Assembly (NCBI GenBank): GCA_025055175.1
Contig: JANWYT010000024.1
Coordinates: 22,719-86,718, forward strand
From: Anaerolineae bacterium
Lineage (GTDB): Bacteria; Chloroflexota; Anaerolineae; Aggregatilineales; Phototrophicaceae
Length of the DNA stretch: 64,000 nucleotides
Reading direction: 5' to 3'
Every line of letters starts with the position of its first letter. Position 1 is the first letter of the stretch. Made by a program: the position numbers and the translations under genes. The notes under the pieces are model-generated. The model did not search any database and was not told the DNA's origin. It saw nothing but the letters and a program-made list of their open reading frames with translations. Below are positions 17,058 through 26,607 of the stretch, piece after piece.

Positions 17058-18098
17058 GTGCGCATTTTAGGCATCGAGTCCTCGTGCGATGAGACGGCGG
17101 CGGCGGTCGTCGTCGACGGCCAACACATAGCCAGCAACGTCATTGCGTCGCAAATCCATATCCACGCGGAACACGGCGGCGTCTTCCCAGAGTTGGCTTC
17201 GCGCGCTCATGTGGAAGCCATCGACCACGTGGTACAAGAAGCTCTGCGCCAAGCTCAGGTAGAGGTAGAAGCGCTGGACGCGATAGCCGTCACGCGCGGG
17301 CCAGGACTGATCGGCTCGCTGATGGTGGGGCTGAACTACGCCAAAGGCTTGGCGCTGATGACGGGCAAGCCGCTCATCGGCGTCAATCATCTGGAAGGCC
17401 ACGTCTATTCGCTGTGGCTGGTGCAGCCCTTCCGACCTGTCACCTTCCCCATCGTCGTGCTGATCGTCAGCGGTGGTCACACAGAGCTGTTGCTCATGCG
17501 CGAACATGGCCAGTACGAGCGTTTGGGCGGCACGCTAGACGACGCCGCCGGCGAAGCCTTCGACAAGGTGGGCCGCCTGCTGGAACTGCCCTTCCCCGGT
17601 GGGCCTCACATCGAACAGGCCGCCCAATTGGGCAATCCGCGCGCCTTCGCCTTCCCGCGCGCCAAACGCGACGACGGCTTCGACTTCTCCTTCAGCGGGA
17701 TCAAAACCGCTGTCATGCGCCAAGTGAGCGTGTCGCCTTCAGCGGCGGCGCGCCTGGCCCGCGATAACCAGCAGCCCGCCAAGCTGCGCAGCGACGTCAG
17801 CGTGCGCGACGTGGCCGCCAGCTTCCAAGCAGCGGTAGTCGATACGTTAGTGGAGAAGACGGTACGGGCTGCCAAGCAGTTCCAGGCGACGGAGATCGCC
17901 GTCGTCGGCGGGGTGAGCGCCAACCAACTGCTGCGTCAACGCTTGCGCGCCGAGAGCGAACTGCCAGTGCGCTACCCACCGCTCAACTTATGCACCGACA
18001 ACGCCGCTATGATCGCCGCCGCCGCCTACCAGCGCTTCCGGGCTGGTCAGCGCGACAGCTTGGCCCTGGAAGCGCTAGCCCAGTGGCCGCTGGCCTGA
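17058..18098 (+). CDS. tsaD: tRNA N6-adenosine threonylcarbamoyltransferase
   Basis: A 346-residue ASKHA-fold enzyme that, with TsaB/TsaE, transfers threonylcarbamoyl to A37 of ANN-decoding tRNAs. The N-terminus RILGIESSCDETAAAVV, the metal-binding HLEGHVYS, the segments VSGGHTELLL and FSFSGIKTAV, and the C-terminal GGVSANQLLRQRL are family signatures. GTG 17058 is preferred because TGAGGTG lies 5-10 bases upstream; an ATG at 17046 would place that site inside the gene. The 3' end overlaps the convergent rpiB by 24 bases. Confidence 0.95.
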   Translation: MRILGIESSCDETAAAVVVDGQHIASNVIASQIHIHAEHGGVFPELASRAHVEAIDHVVQEALRQAQVEVEALDAIAVTRGPGLIGSLMVGLNYAKGLALMTGKPLIGVNHLEGHVYSLWLVQPFRPVTFPIVVLIVSGGHTELLLMREHGQYERLGGTLDDAAGEAFDKVGRLLELPFPGGPHIEQAAQLGNPRAFAFPRAKRDDGFDFSFSGIKTAVMRQVSVSPSAAARLARDNQQPAKLRSDVSVRDVAASFQAAVVDTLVEKTVRAAKQFQATEIAVVGGVSANQLLRQRLRAESELPVRYPPLNLCTDNAAMIAAAAYQRFRAGQRDSLALEALAQWPLA

Positions 18099-18554
18099 TG
18101 GCGCTAAGCCTTGTTCCAGCGCCTTCACCTTGTCGGCGCGGCGCACGAAGCGCTCTTGATCGGCCTGGAACTGCGCTGCAATGAAGGCCGCACACAGGTG
18201 TTCAGCCAGGGTGATACCCACGACGCGCGCGCCCAAGCACAGGACGTTCATGCCATCGTGTTCCACGCCCTGAGCAGCGCTGTAGGTGTCGTGGCAGATG
18301 GCGGCGTAGACGCCGTGCAGCTTGTTGGCAGCGATGCACACGCCGACTCCGCTGCCACACAAGACGATGCCGCGCTCAGCTTCTTGGCGCTGCAAGGCCC
18401 GACCGACGGCTATGGCAGCGTCTGGATAGTCGGTCGAGGGCTGCTCGGCGTGGACGCCCAAATCGAGGACGTGATGGCCCTGGGCGCGCAGGAAGCCGAC
18501 CAGGTGCTGCTTGAGGGGGTAGCCGGCGTGGTCGCTGGCGATGGCGAGTCTCAT
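18075..18554 (-). CDS. rpiB: Ribose-5-phosphate isomerase B
   Basis: A 159-residue aldose-ketose isomerase of the pentose phosphate pathway. It contains ASDHAGYPLK at the N-terminus, DYPDAA, the active-site Cys in GIVLCGSGVGVCIAANK and the anion-binding HDTYSA. Length is typical. The last residues beyond EQGL (APSGQRPLG) are a poorly conserved-looking tail that overlaps the tsaD 3' end. It reads toward tsaD and has its own upstream region (18555-18650), shared with a divergent decayed segment. Confidence 0.93.
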   Translation of the reverse strand: MRLAIASDHAGYPLKQHLVGFLRAQGHHVLDLGVHAEQPSTDYPDAAIAVGRALQRQEAERGIVLCGSGVGVCIAANKLHGVYAAICHDTYSAAQGVEHDGMNVLCLGARVVGITLAEHLCAAFIAAQFQADQERFVRRADKVKALEQGLAPSGQRPLG

Positions 18555-18650
18555 AAAGGCTTCACTCCGAAGTCATAAGGCGGCATTCAGCGCCGAAACG
18601 TTCATCTTGCGCGCTATACTAGCGCAAAAGTGACAAGGCGAGGAGCGCCT

Positions 18651-18955
18651 ATGGCCATGATTGGCAGCCCACTGCGGCTGAGCCTGGCCCTGGTAGATTT
18701 TGTCCAGCGAAGCGCAGAAGCGACCTTCATCCTGCCTGATCGCCAGGACGCCCAGTGAGTGGCGGGGCGCGTTATCCCTGATCCGATGATGATTGGCGAG
18801 GAAGGCCTGCCGACCTACTACTAGGCCGTGCCAGACTAGGCCCTCTGTCCGCTGATCGTCCGAAAGTCACGCGTCGTCCTGAGCGGCGCGCTCGTCTAGC
18901 CCGATTTCAGCCTGGCGCTGGCGCGACTGTTCGACTATGGCAGCCACCAGCCATA
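18651..18955 (+). pseudogene. Decayed coding remnant, tail possibly Uma2-like
   Basis: A good ribosome-binding site (AGGAG) and a TATACT box (18615-18620 region) precede ATG 18651, but the frame stops after 35 residues (MAMIGSPLRLS...RQDAQ). Short open pieces follow in other frames: VIPDPMMIGEEGLPTYY, and VVLSGALV-stop-PDFSLALARLFDYG. The last resembles the usual C-terminus of Uma2-family nucleases (PGFSLPLAELF). Several stops separate the pieces, so I read this 18555-18934 gap as a degraded gene. The family assignment is weak. Confidence 0.4.
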
Positions 18956-21058
18956 AGAGCCACCGTTGAGAGTGAGCTGGATGGCGTCGCGCCCGTCGGC
19001 CGTCATCAGCCACAGTTGATAGTTGTTGCTGTCGCCGCTGGTGAAGACGATGAAGCGTTCATCAGGCGAATAGCTGGCAGCCCACTCGTCGGCGCGAGTG
19101 TTGTACAGCATACGCTGTTTGCTGCCGTCGGCGTTCATCAAGGCTACGCCGTTGCTGCCATTGCGCAGGCTGAGGTGGAGGATGGTGCTGCCGTCCTGGC
19201 TGTAGACGGGCGAGGCGTCGCGCGTCTCGTTTTGAGTCAGGTAGACGAATTCGCCCGTCTCCAAGTCGAGTCGGCCGATCTCCCAGGTGCGCCAGTTGTT
19301 CGGCTCGCGGCTAGTGGTGAAGACGATGTGGCGGCCATCGGGGCTGAAGCGGGCGTGCGTCTTGCGCTCTTCGGAGCTGTAGACTAGCTCTGGCTCGCCG
19401 CCGCTGAGCGAGACGCGGTACAGGTCGTGCAGGCCATCGCGTTTGGCGTCCGCTGAGTAGATGATGGCCTGGCTATCAGGCGTCCATTGTGGCACACGAT
19501 CCGTGAAGTTGTTATTGGTGAGTTGGCGCAGATCGCCGCCATCGGTGTCCATGACGAAGATTTCGAAGTCGCCGTCGCGGTTAGACTGGAAAGCGATCCA
19601 TCGGCCATCTGGCGAAGGCACGGGGTACATGTTGTCGCGCGGGCCATCGGTCAGGCGGCGCGCGCTGCCCGCGTCCAGGTCATAGAGCCAAATGTCGTTG
19701 CCGCCACCTGGCCCGACGGCGTGGTAGACGATCTTGCCGCTGACGTCGCTCAGGCTGGCAGGCCAGGCCGCTCTGGTAGGGGACGGAGTAACGCTGGCTA
19801 AGAGCAACGTTGGAGCAGGGATAAGCGTCGTCGTGGCCGTTGCGCGCGCGGCAATGCCCACGTTGGGCAGGGTCTCAGGCGCGCTGCTGTCGTCTGGTTC
19901 TGGTGCGCCACCCTCGGTGCTGAGGACGAGCGTGGCGGCGATCAGAGCAGCCAGCGCCGCTATCAACAGGAAGAAGCAGCCCACTGCTCCGCCAAACAGG
20001 ACGCCGTTCCAGGGGTTGGGCCGCTCTTGGGCGCGCGGAGTCGGGGGCAGAGCCACTGATGAGGGATAAGCGTAGGGTGGAACGGGCGTGCTGGGTGCGA
20101 GATAGGGCGCCGCGTAGGGCTGTTGGTAGACGGCAGAAGAAGGGGTAGAGATGGTGGGGACGTGTTCCGAAGCAGGCATAGGCGCAGGCGTAGCCGAGAT
20201 GGTCGGCTGAGCCTGCGGTTGCATGGCCTGGATGAAGGCTTCGCACAAGGCTGTCGCGCTGGGATAGCGGCGGGCAGGGTCTTTGTCTAGGGCGCGCAAG
20301 ATGACGGCTTCCACTGCGGGCGGAATTTGCGGGTTGAGGTTGCGCGGCTTGGGCGGTGGCAGCGTCACTTGCTTGACGGCCACCCCATAAGGCGTCTCGG
20401 CTTCGAAGGGACGGCGGCCCGTCGTCATCTCAAACAGCATGACTCCTAGGGCATAAATGTCGCTGCGGCCATCGATAGGCTTGCCCTGGGCCTGCTCTGG
20501 CGACATGTAGCTAGGCGTGCCGACGACGCCCTGAGTGGTGATGGTGTTGCCTCCGCCGCTGTTGCCCAGCTTGGCGATGCCGAAGTCGGTCAGGTAGTAA
20601 CCGCCAGTCTCATCGCGCAGGATGTTGGAGGGCTTGAGGTCGCGGTGCAGCACGTCCTTGCTGTGGGCATAGTCTAGAGCCGGCGCAATCTGGCTGAGCA
20701 GGTCAGCGCAGGCTTCCAGCGACATAGGGCCATCTCGTAGCAGGTCGTCTAGCGAACCCGACGGCATGTAGCGCATGACAATGTAGGGCTGGCCTTCAAA
20801 TTCGCCGTAGCCGTGTACGGGCAAGATGTTGCGATGTTCCAGCTGAGAGACGATACGCACCTCGCGGTTGAAGCGCTGCAGGTAGGTTTCGTCGTCTAGG
20901 AACTGGCGCGGCAGCACCTTCAGAGCCACCTGGCGATTCATGGACTGCTGGCGGGCCAGGTAAACGCGGGCCATGCCGCCCTGACCTATCAGGCGCAGCA
21001 CCTCATAACCGCCTATGTCTTTGCCGATCAGCTCGTCCACCATGCGCTCTTGCCCCAT
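18935..21058 (-). CDS. Membrane Ser/Thr protein kinase with C-terminal TolB-like beta-propeller
   Basis: A 707-residue receptor-like kinase. The cytoplasmic kinase domain (~17-275) has GQGGMARV, K47, E66, HRDLKPSN (D140) and DFG (D158), so it should be active. A Pro/Thr-rich juxtamembrane stretch precedes one membrane helix (~352-380). The outer part (~430-707) contains repeated propeller blades such as SPDGRWIAFQSNRDG and SPDGRHIVFTTSRE. It probably senses an extracellular signal and phosphorylates cytoplasmic targets such as FHA-domain proteins; one FHA protein is encoded at 35531. ATG at codon 6 (MVDELIGKD) is an alternative start. Confidence 0.9.
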   Translation of the reverse strand: MGQERMVDELIGKDIGGYEVLRLIGQGGMARVYLARQQSMNRQVALKVLPRQFLDDETYLQRFNREVRIVSQLEHRNILPVHGYGEFEGQPYIVMRYMPSGSLDDLLRDGPMSLEACADLLSQIAPALDYAHSKDVLHRDLKPSNILRDETGGYYLTDFGIAKLGNSGGGNTITTQGVVGTPSYMSPEQAQGKPIDGRSDIYALGVMLFEMTTGRRPFEAETPYGVAVKQVTLPPPKPRNLNPQIPPAVEAVILRALDKDPARRYPSATALCEAFIQAMQPQAQPTISATPAPMPASEHVPTISTPSSAVYQQPYAAPYLAPSTPVPPYAYPSSVALPPTPRAQERPNPWNGVLFGGAVGCFFLLIAALAALIAATLVLSTEGGAPEPDDSSAPETLPNVGIAARATATTTLIPAPTLLLASVTPSPTRAAWPASLSDVSGKIVYHAVGPGGGNDIWLYDLDAGSARRLTDGPRDNMYPVPSPDGRWIAFQSNRDGDFEIFVMDTDGGDLRQLTNNNFTDRVPQWTPDSQAIIYSADAKRDGLHDLYRVSLSGGEPELVYSSEERKTHARFSPDGRHIVFTTSREPNNWRTWEIGRLDLETGEFVYLTQNETRDASPVYSQDGSTILHLSLRNGSNGVALMNADGSKQRMLYNTRADEWAASYSPDERFIVFTSGDSNNYQLWLMTADGRDAIQLTLNGGSYGWWLP

Positions 21059-21081
21059 CGGTGCGGTTGGCTACAGACTGC

Positions 21082-21087
21082 ATTATA
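21082..21087 (-). promoter_or_regulatory. -10 box of the Ser/Thr kinase gene
   Basis: TATAAT on the minus strand, flanked by inverted CTGC/GCAG, lies 24 bases upstream of ATG 21058, so the mRNA leader would be very short (about 17 bases). No clear -35 is seen. Confidence 0.5.
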
Positions 21088-21152
21088 AAGCAGACGCAGC
21101 GCTTTTGCATTGGGGCTGCGCGCAGCCTCGGACTCTATTCAGAGAAGAGGCT

Positions 21153-24100
21153 TTAGCGCCCTTGCAGGTAGCGATTGAGCGCAATACGCACCTGTTCTAG
21201 CAAGGTATTGCCGCTCATGGCTCTCTTCTCTAGCAGCGTGGCGTGGTTTTGCATAAGCAGGCGCTTCTCGCCATCGGTCAAATCTTGGGCCGTCACCACC
21301 AGCACGGGCAACATAGCATCCTGTTTGCGGATGTGACGCAGCACTTCAAAGCCGCTCATGCCACCCATCATGATGTCTAGCACGACCAAGCTGGGCTTGT
21401 TGTTTTTCAGCCAGTGCAGGGCTTCGTAGCCACTGGCCACCACCTCTACGGTGTAGCCGACGCGCTGCAAGATGTCTTTCATCAGCAGGCGATAGTTGCT
21501 CTTGTCATCCACAACCAGGATCGGCTCTTTGGGCATGATCTGCACAACGCGCGCCAGAGCATCCAGCAGAGTTGCTTGGTGGACAGGCTTGGTCAGGCTG
21601 ACGGCCGCCCCCAAGTAGTGAGCGGTTGTGTGTTTTTCGATGATACTCAGGACGATGATGGGGATGTGGTGCGTCTTGGGATGATCTTTCATTCGTTCGA
21701 TGATCTGCCAGCCGTCCACTTGCGGCATCATCACATCGGTGATGAGGACGGCGGGCTGCAAGCGCGCTGCCAATTCGACGATGGTTGTAGGATCGCTGCT
21801 CTTGTGGATGCGGTAGCCGCGCGTGCCAACGTAGTCGTCGATGAGCTGCAAGGTAGAAGGGTCGTCGTCTAGAGCCAGGATGAGCGGACGTTCGTCGTCG
21901 TTTGTCGCGTTTTCTGGCGCGCTTTCGCAGGGGATGGCGATGTGGAACTGGCTGCCGCGTCCCGGTGCGCTCTCTAGCCAGATAGAGCCACCATGCATGT
22001 CGATCAGGCGCTTGCTGATGGCCAGGCCCAGACCAGTGCCTTCGAATTCGCGCACCGCGCTGCCGTCGGCCTGGCGGAAAGCTTCGAAGATGACGTGATG
22101 ATCCTCTGGCTTGATGCCAATGCCCGTGTCGTGGACAGTCAACCAGGCCCACGAGCCGTCGCTTAGGCCCAGGCCGAGCGGCGGGGCGAGGGGATGAGAC
22201 TGCCCCTTGTGGATGTGCAGCGTGCGCAGGCGCATGCCCACCACCCCCTGAGGCGTAAACTTGATGGCGTTGCCCATCAAATTCAAGACGACCTGGCGCA
22301 TACGCTGAGGATCGACCAACACCATCAGCGGCGCGCTGTGTAACTCCAGGGTATGACGCAGGCCTTTGGCTTCGGCTAGGCCGCTCAGTTCAGCGGCCAC
22401 TTCTCGCACCAACTCGCGCATGTCCAGGCGCACTCGCTCCAACTCCATGCGGCCTGCTTCGATCTTCGACAAGTCCAGAATGTCGTTGATGAGCGAGAGC
22501 AGATGGTTGCCGCTGCGGTAGACGCGGTTGAGGCGATCCATTTGGCGCTCGTTGAGATCGCCGTAAGTCTGAGTCAGCAGCATTTCGCTGTAGCCGATGA
22601 TGGCATTGAGTGGGGTGCGCAGTTCATGGCTGATGTTGGCCAGAAATTCGGTCTTCAGACGGTTGGCCGAGACGGCTTCTTCGTACAGCTCGGCGTTGCG
22701 CACGGCTGTCGCGATGTAACGGACGATAGTCGCCAGGGCATCCTTGTCGCCTTGCGAGAAGGTGCGCGTTGGATCGCGGCTGTCCAGGCCAATGCTGCCC
22801 ACCACGCGATTCTGCACCACCATCGGCACGAGCAGCGACACTGTGCCGCCAGCTTCCAACAGGTTGCGGCGGTGTTCAGGATCGGATATCTCTTGGGCCA
22901 AGTTGACGGGCGTCAACAGGACGGGAGCATCATTCTCTATGAAGCGCTCCACATGCCGATAGTCGGGGCTGGTGTGTGAGATGATGACTTTGCCGATGAG
23001 CGTAGTAGGCGGGTATTCAGCCACCAGAACGCCGTCGTTGTTGGGGGGCAAGAAGCGCACTACGCCCACATGGTCAACTTTGAACTCTTCTTGGAGCAGG
23101 CGCGCGGCTTCGTTCAAGACTTGGGCCACGCTCAGGCGGCTATTGACCACCAGAGCGATCTGCTGGAGGGCGTTCAGACGGCGGTTGCGACGTTCTAGCT
23201 CTTCGGCGCGCTCAGAGTCGATCCTTTGCAAGCGCGCCACCTCCTCCATCTGCTCTTGCAGCTGGCTGAACAGGCGACGGTTGTGGATGGCGATGGCGAT
23301 TTGCTCGGAGAGGCTTTGCAGGGCGTCGATGTCAGCTGCCAAGGGGCTGAAAGCGTGCGCATACTGGATGACAATAGCGCCTAGCGCAAGTTCAGCGACC
23401 AGCAGCGGCAGGACAATCTGCGTCTGAGAGGCGATGAAGCGCTGATCTTGTTCGCTGGCTTCGCTGCTGATCTGTAAGTAGCGTTGCAGCAGGGCGCGCT
23501 GGATCAGCGGAGCATCTCCCAGCAAGATGACACGCGGTATGCTTGCCAAGTTGAGAGACCCCAGCGGGTTGCTGACCGATTGGCAGACGAGCTTCTCGGT
23601 CTCCGCGTCGAACGTCCACAGTTGCACCAGGTCGCATGAGAGCTGCGTGGCGATGATTTGCGTCACGCGGCTGAATAGCTCATCAATGCTCACGTCGCTG
23701 ATGAGGACCTGTGACACGCTCACGGCGGCGCTCAGGCGGGCCGTCTGCTGTTCCAGCGACTGCATAATGAGCTGTATCTCGCTGATGTCGTCGATCAGGG
23801 CGCAGTAACCGACGAGTTCGTTGCTGGCGTTGCGCAGGGCAATGGCCGAATAGTGAGCTTCGAACAGTGAGCCATCGCTGCGCACCAGGGTGACATAGCT
23901 CGACCAGCCGTAGGAGCGATTCGATTGACGCTCGATCAGCTCGCGCAGGCGCTGGCGATCCGCTTCTGGGAAGCGGTCTTCCATGCGCACACTCTGCTGG
24001 TTGGTCAGGCCGAACAAATTATTCCAGGCACGGTTGCGGTAGATGACCGTTCCGTCTGGCGCGCACACATCCACTGCCACGTTGACTCGATCCACCAGCT

Positions 24101-24629
24101 GGCGCAACGTGCTGTCATCAAAAGGAGAGTGGCCAGCCCGCGAGCGCAGGCGTGCGTAGTGAGCGCTGAGGTTGTGGCTCAGCAGCGACAAAGTCGTCTG
24201 CTGAGTCGCGTCAGGCATGGCGTCGCTGTCCAGGCCCAGTCCCACCAGGCCAGCGACGATGTTCTGCACGCTCAGGGGTAGGATGAGCAGGTGACGGGCG
24301 CGATAGGCTTCACAAACTGGGCGCAGAAGAGCAGGCACAGGGTGCAAGCTGACTCTACCTTCGCGGAACTGTTCTGCGAAAGCGCCGTAGTCAGCCCAGC
24401 CCAAGTTCTGTCCGCGACCAATCGCGGCCAGCGCAGGCTCTGGATAGGCATCGATCACCTGCGCGTCGGGCATATTGGCGTCATAGCGCAAGAAGAAGAC
24501 GAAGGCAGCGTTGCAGTACTCGTGCAGGCCGCGCAGCGCCAAGCTGACCAACTCTCTGGTGCTTGTCGCCTGGCTCCAAGCCTGGCTGAGCTGGAGGGCG
24601 CGTTGTAAGAGGTTCAATTCCGCTACCAT
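21153..24629 (-). CDS. Hybrid sensor histidine kinase with GAF/PAS sensors and two receiver domains
   Basis: A 1158-residue soluble kinase without membrane helices. Predicted order: GAF (~20-165), PAS (~170-290, CAPDGTVIYRNRAW), GAF (~300-455), coiled-coil, GAF (~485-640), HisKA (SHELRTPL, H668), HATPase (NLMGNAIKFTP, DTGIGI, GTGLGLAI), REC1 (D965 in TDVMMPQVDG) and REC2 (D1085 in LDIMMGGMSG). A C-terminal tail follows. All catalytic residues appear present, so phosphorelay from H668 to D965 and D1085 is expected. No output regulator is adjacent. Confidence 0.93.
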   Translation of the reverse strand: MVAELNLLQRALQLSQAWSQATSTRELVSLALRGLHEYCNAAFVFFLRYDANMPDAQVIDAYPEPALAAIGRGQNLGWADYGAFAEQFREGRVSLHPVPALLRPVCEAYRARHLLILPLSVQNIVAGLVGLGLDSDAMPDATQQTTLSLLSHNLSAHYARLRSRAGHSPFDDSTLRQLVDRVNVAVDVCAPDGTVIYRNRAWNNLFGLTNQQSVRMEDRFPEADRQRLRELIERQSNRSYGWSSYVTLVRSDGSLFEAHYSAIALRNASNELVGYCALIDDISEIQLIMQSLEQQTARLSAAVSVSQVLISDVSIDELFSRVTQIIATQLSCDLVQLWTFDAETEKLVCQSVSNPLGSLNLASIPRVILLGDAPLIQRALLQRYLQISSEASEQDQRFIASQTQIVLPLLVAELALGAIVIQYAHAFSPLAADIDALQSLSEQIAIAIHNRRLFSQLQEQMEEVARLQRIDSERAEELERRNRRLNALQQIALVVNSRLSVAQVLNEAARLLQEEFKVDHVGVVRFLPPNNDGVLVAEYPPTTLIGKVIISHTSPDYRHVERFIENDAPVLLTPVNLAQEISDPEHRRNLLEAGGTVSLLVPMVVQNRVVGSIGLDSRDPTRTFSQGDKDALATIVRYIATAVRNAELYEEAVSANRLKTEFLANISHELRTPLNAIIGYSEMLLTQTYGDLNERQMDRLNRVYRSGNHLLSLINDILDLSKIEAGRMELERVRLDMRELVREVAAELSGLAEAKGLRHTLELHSAPLMVLVDPQRMRQVVLNLMGNAIKFTPQGVVGMRLRTLHIHKGQSHPLAPPLGLGLSDGSWAWLTVHDTGIGIKPEDHHVIFEAFRQADGSAVREFEGTGLGLAISKRLIDMHGGSIWLESAPGRGSQFHIAIPCESAPENATNDDERPLILALDDDPSTLQLIDDYVGTRGYRIHKSSDPTTIVELAARLQPAVLITDVMMPQVDGWQIIERMKDHPKTHHIPIIVLSIIEKHTTAHYLGAAVSLTKPVHQATLLDALARVVQIMPKEPILVVDDKSNYRLLMKDILQRVGYTVEVVASGYEALHWLKNNKPSLVVLDIMMGGMSGFEVLRHIRKQDAMLPVLVVTAQDLTDGEKRLLMQNHATLLEKRAMSGNTLLEQVRIALNRYLQGR

Positions 24630-24687
24630 AAGAGCTATCCGAGCAATGGGTGTGTACTGTGCGATTGGGGCGACGTAATTACTGTGT

Positions 24688-24696
24688 ATTGTAGCA
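24688..24696 (-). promoter_or_regulatory. Extended -10 promoter of the hybrid kinase gene
   Basis: TGCTACAAT on the minus strand lies about 60 bases before ATG 24629, the same TGC-plus-hexamer form seen at several other genes in this window. Confidence 0.55.
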
Positions 24697-24736
24697 CCAA
24701 TCCAGACCGAAGTGGCTACAAAGATGTGGCAGTTTT

Positions 24737-24745
24737 TGCTATGCT
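24737..24745 (+). promoter_or_regulatory. Extended -10 promoter of the M23 peptidase gene
   Basis: TGCTATGCT on the plus strand lies 37 bases before ATG 24783 and back-to-back with the kinase promoter. No convincing -35 is visible. Confidence 0.4.
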
Positions 24746-24782
24746 TGGCTCGCTGCGTCTATCGCTTCCGCCAAGAGAACTT

Positions 24783-25700
24783 ATGCGTCTTCCTCCCATG
24801 ACAGCAGCCATCGTGCTGGCCCTGCTGAGCCTGATTGCGGGGCTGCTCACCCTGCGTGCGCAGGACGCTCGCCCTGCTCCGGCGCCGACTCTGCGCGTCG
24901 ATGGCTCAGGCTTCGTCCTAGATTTCTTCTTCCCCAATTTACGCCAGGGGACGGCAGGCCTGCTGCGCTTGACGGGCGACGTGCAGGCAGCTCAGGCCGT
25001 CTTCCTGCGTCAGGAAGTCCCATTTTACCGCGCGGCAGATGGTTGGTACGGTTGGCTGGTGGCTGACCTGGACTCGTTGGCCCGCGAGTATCCGCTCTCG
25101 TTGCTGGTGCTAGGAGCGGATGGCCAGGTACGCACCCTAGAGACGCGCGTCTTGGTCACGTCGGGCGATTATATCCGTCAAAACTTCGTCGTCCCCAGCG
25201 AACGGGCTTACCTCATCAGCCCAGAGATTGAGCGCTATGAGTACGCGCGCCTCTCGGCCTGGATGAGCCAGACCAGCCCTGTGCCGCTGTGGAGCGAAAC
25301 AGGCTTCCGCGCCCCGCTAGACACGCCCCTGTCGGCGCGCTTTGGCGACTTTCGTATCTTGAACGAGAGCGTCCAGACGCGCCACACCGGCTCAGATCAT
25401 GGCGTACCCGTTGGGACGCCCGTCGCAGCGATGGCGAGTGGGCGCGTGGTCTATGCCGGCGTGCTGGACATACGCGGCGGCTATGTGATGATCGATCATG
25501 GGTGGAGCGTATTCAGCGGCTACGCTCATCTCTCGCAGGTCAACGTCCGAGTGGATGACGTGGTGCAAGCAGGCCAGATCATCGGTGCGTCGGGCAACAG
25601 TGGACGCAGCAGTGGGCCGCACCTACATTGGGAGGTAGCGGTCAATGGTGAATGGGTAGATGGGCCGAGCTTCCTCAGCTTGTGGTTGCCCGTGCGCTAA
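24783..25700 (+). CDS. Exported M23-family (LytM) metallopeptidase
   Basis: A 305-residue exported protein predicted to cleave peptidoglycan cross-links. A signal peptide (MTAAIVLALLSLIAGLLTLRA) starts five residues after ATG 24783, which is why I prefer this start to an upstream GTG. The C-terminal LytM domain has the zinc ligands H and D in RHTGSDHGVP, then SGYAHLS and GPHLHWEV (HxH), all intact. The preceding ~150 residues contain an immunoglobulin-like beta region. It may alternatively activate cell-wall amidases, but the complete ligand set favours an active peptidase. Confidence 0.88.
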   Translation: MRLPPMTAAIVLALLSLIAGLLTLRAQDARPAPAPTLRVDGSGFVLDFFFPNLRQGTAGLLRLTGDVQAAQAVFLRQEVPFYRAADGWYGWLVADLDSLAREYPLSLLVLGADGQVRTLETRVLVTSGDYIRQNFVVPSERAYLISPEIERYEYARLSAWMSQTSPVPLWSETGFRAPLDTPLSARFGDFRILNESVQTRHTGSDHGVPVGTPVAAMASGRVVYAGVLDIRGGYVMIDHGWSVFSGYAHLSQVNVRVDDVVQAGQIIGASGNSGRSSGPHLHWEVAVNGEWVDGPSFLSLWLPVR

Positions 25701-25875
25701 AGCATACAAGCCCCGCGCACAACGCCGCTTACCATTAAGTCCGCTTCAACAGGGCGCTGTGGGGAGCTAGAAACCGCTTGCCTGCTCACAATATACCACA
25801 GAGAGTGCTGTTTGATTGTGAATATTCAAGAAGTTGTAAACAACACTCATCCATTTTTCATCGAAAGGCTGCCTT

Positions 25876-26580
25876 GTGCGCGTCTACCTCATCCGCCATG
25901 CTCAATCCACCAACAACGTCCTCCAAGATGTGCGGGATCGCGTCGTCGATCCTGACCTGACCCCACTGGGCTATGAACAAGCTGAGACCCTAGCTTCTTG
26001 GTTGGCGCGGGCCACAGAACTCAAAGGCGAGCCGTTCGGCTTCACGCGACTCTTGGTCAGTCCCATGTGGCGCGCCTTGCTGACGGCTCAGCCGCTCGCG
26101 CGCGCCTATAGTCTGCCTATGCACGTCGAGATCGATCTGCACGAAGTCGGCGGGATGTTCCTGGAGGATCGGGACACGGGGATCATCACGGGCTACGGTG
26201 GCCTGACGCGCAGCACTATGCTAGAGCGCTTCGACAATCTGCACTTGCCCGACAGCGTGACGGAGCAGGGCTGGTGGAATCCGCAGATGGGCATGGAGAG
26301 CTACGCGCATGGCATTATGCGCGCGGTGCGCACTGCTCATAGGATAGTCCAGATGGCTCAGGATCACCCCCACGAACGTCTGGCCCTGGTCACGCACGGC
26401 GCGTTCATGGACTTGTTGGTGAAAGCTTTCTTGCACCAGCTGCCCACGCCAGAAACGACCCTGTTCTACGCTCACTACAACACGGCCATCACTCGCCTAG
26501 ACTTGCGCGAGGGCGACGGACTGCGCGTCCATTACCTGAATCGCGTCGATCATTTGCCGCTCGATAAACGTTCCTGGTGA
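25876..26580 (+). CDS. Histidine phosphatase family protein (phosphoglycerate mutase-like)
   Basis: A 234-residue alpha/beta phosphohydrolase. The catalytic RHAQS motif (RHG-type; His8) is at the N-terminus, with arginine pocket residues in SPMWRALLTAQP, the acid Glu in LHEVGG and the second His in LVTHGAF. Such enzymes dephosphorylate sugar phosphates or small metabolites; the substrate is not indicated. Start GTG 25876 has AAAGG upstream. The 25701-25875 gap holds an AT-rich stretch with the palindrome GTTGTAAACAAC, a possible control site. Confidence 0.85.
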   Translation: MRVYLIRHAQSTNNVLQDVRDRVVDPDLTPLGYEQAETLASWLARATELKGEPFGFTRLLVSPMWRALLTAQPLARAYSLPMHVEIDLHEVGGMFLEDRDTGIITGYGGLTRSTMLERFDNLHLPDSVTEQGWWNPQMGMESYAHGIMRAVRTAHRIVQMAQDHPHERLALVTHGAFMDLLVKAFLHQLPTPETTLFYAHYNTAITRLDLREGDGLRVHYLNRVDHLPLDKRSW

Positions 26581-26607
26581 GCGCATTCCTTCTGAGGAGA
26601 GACGATC

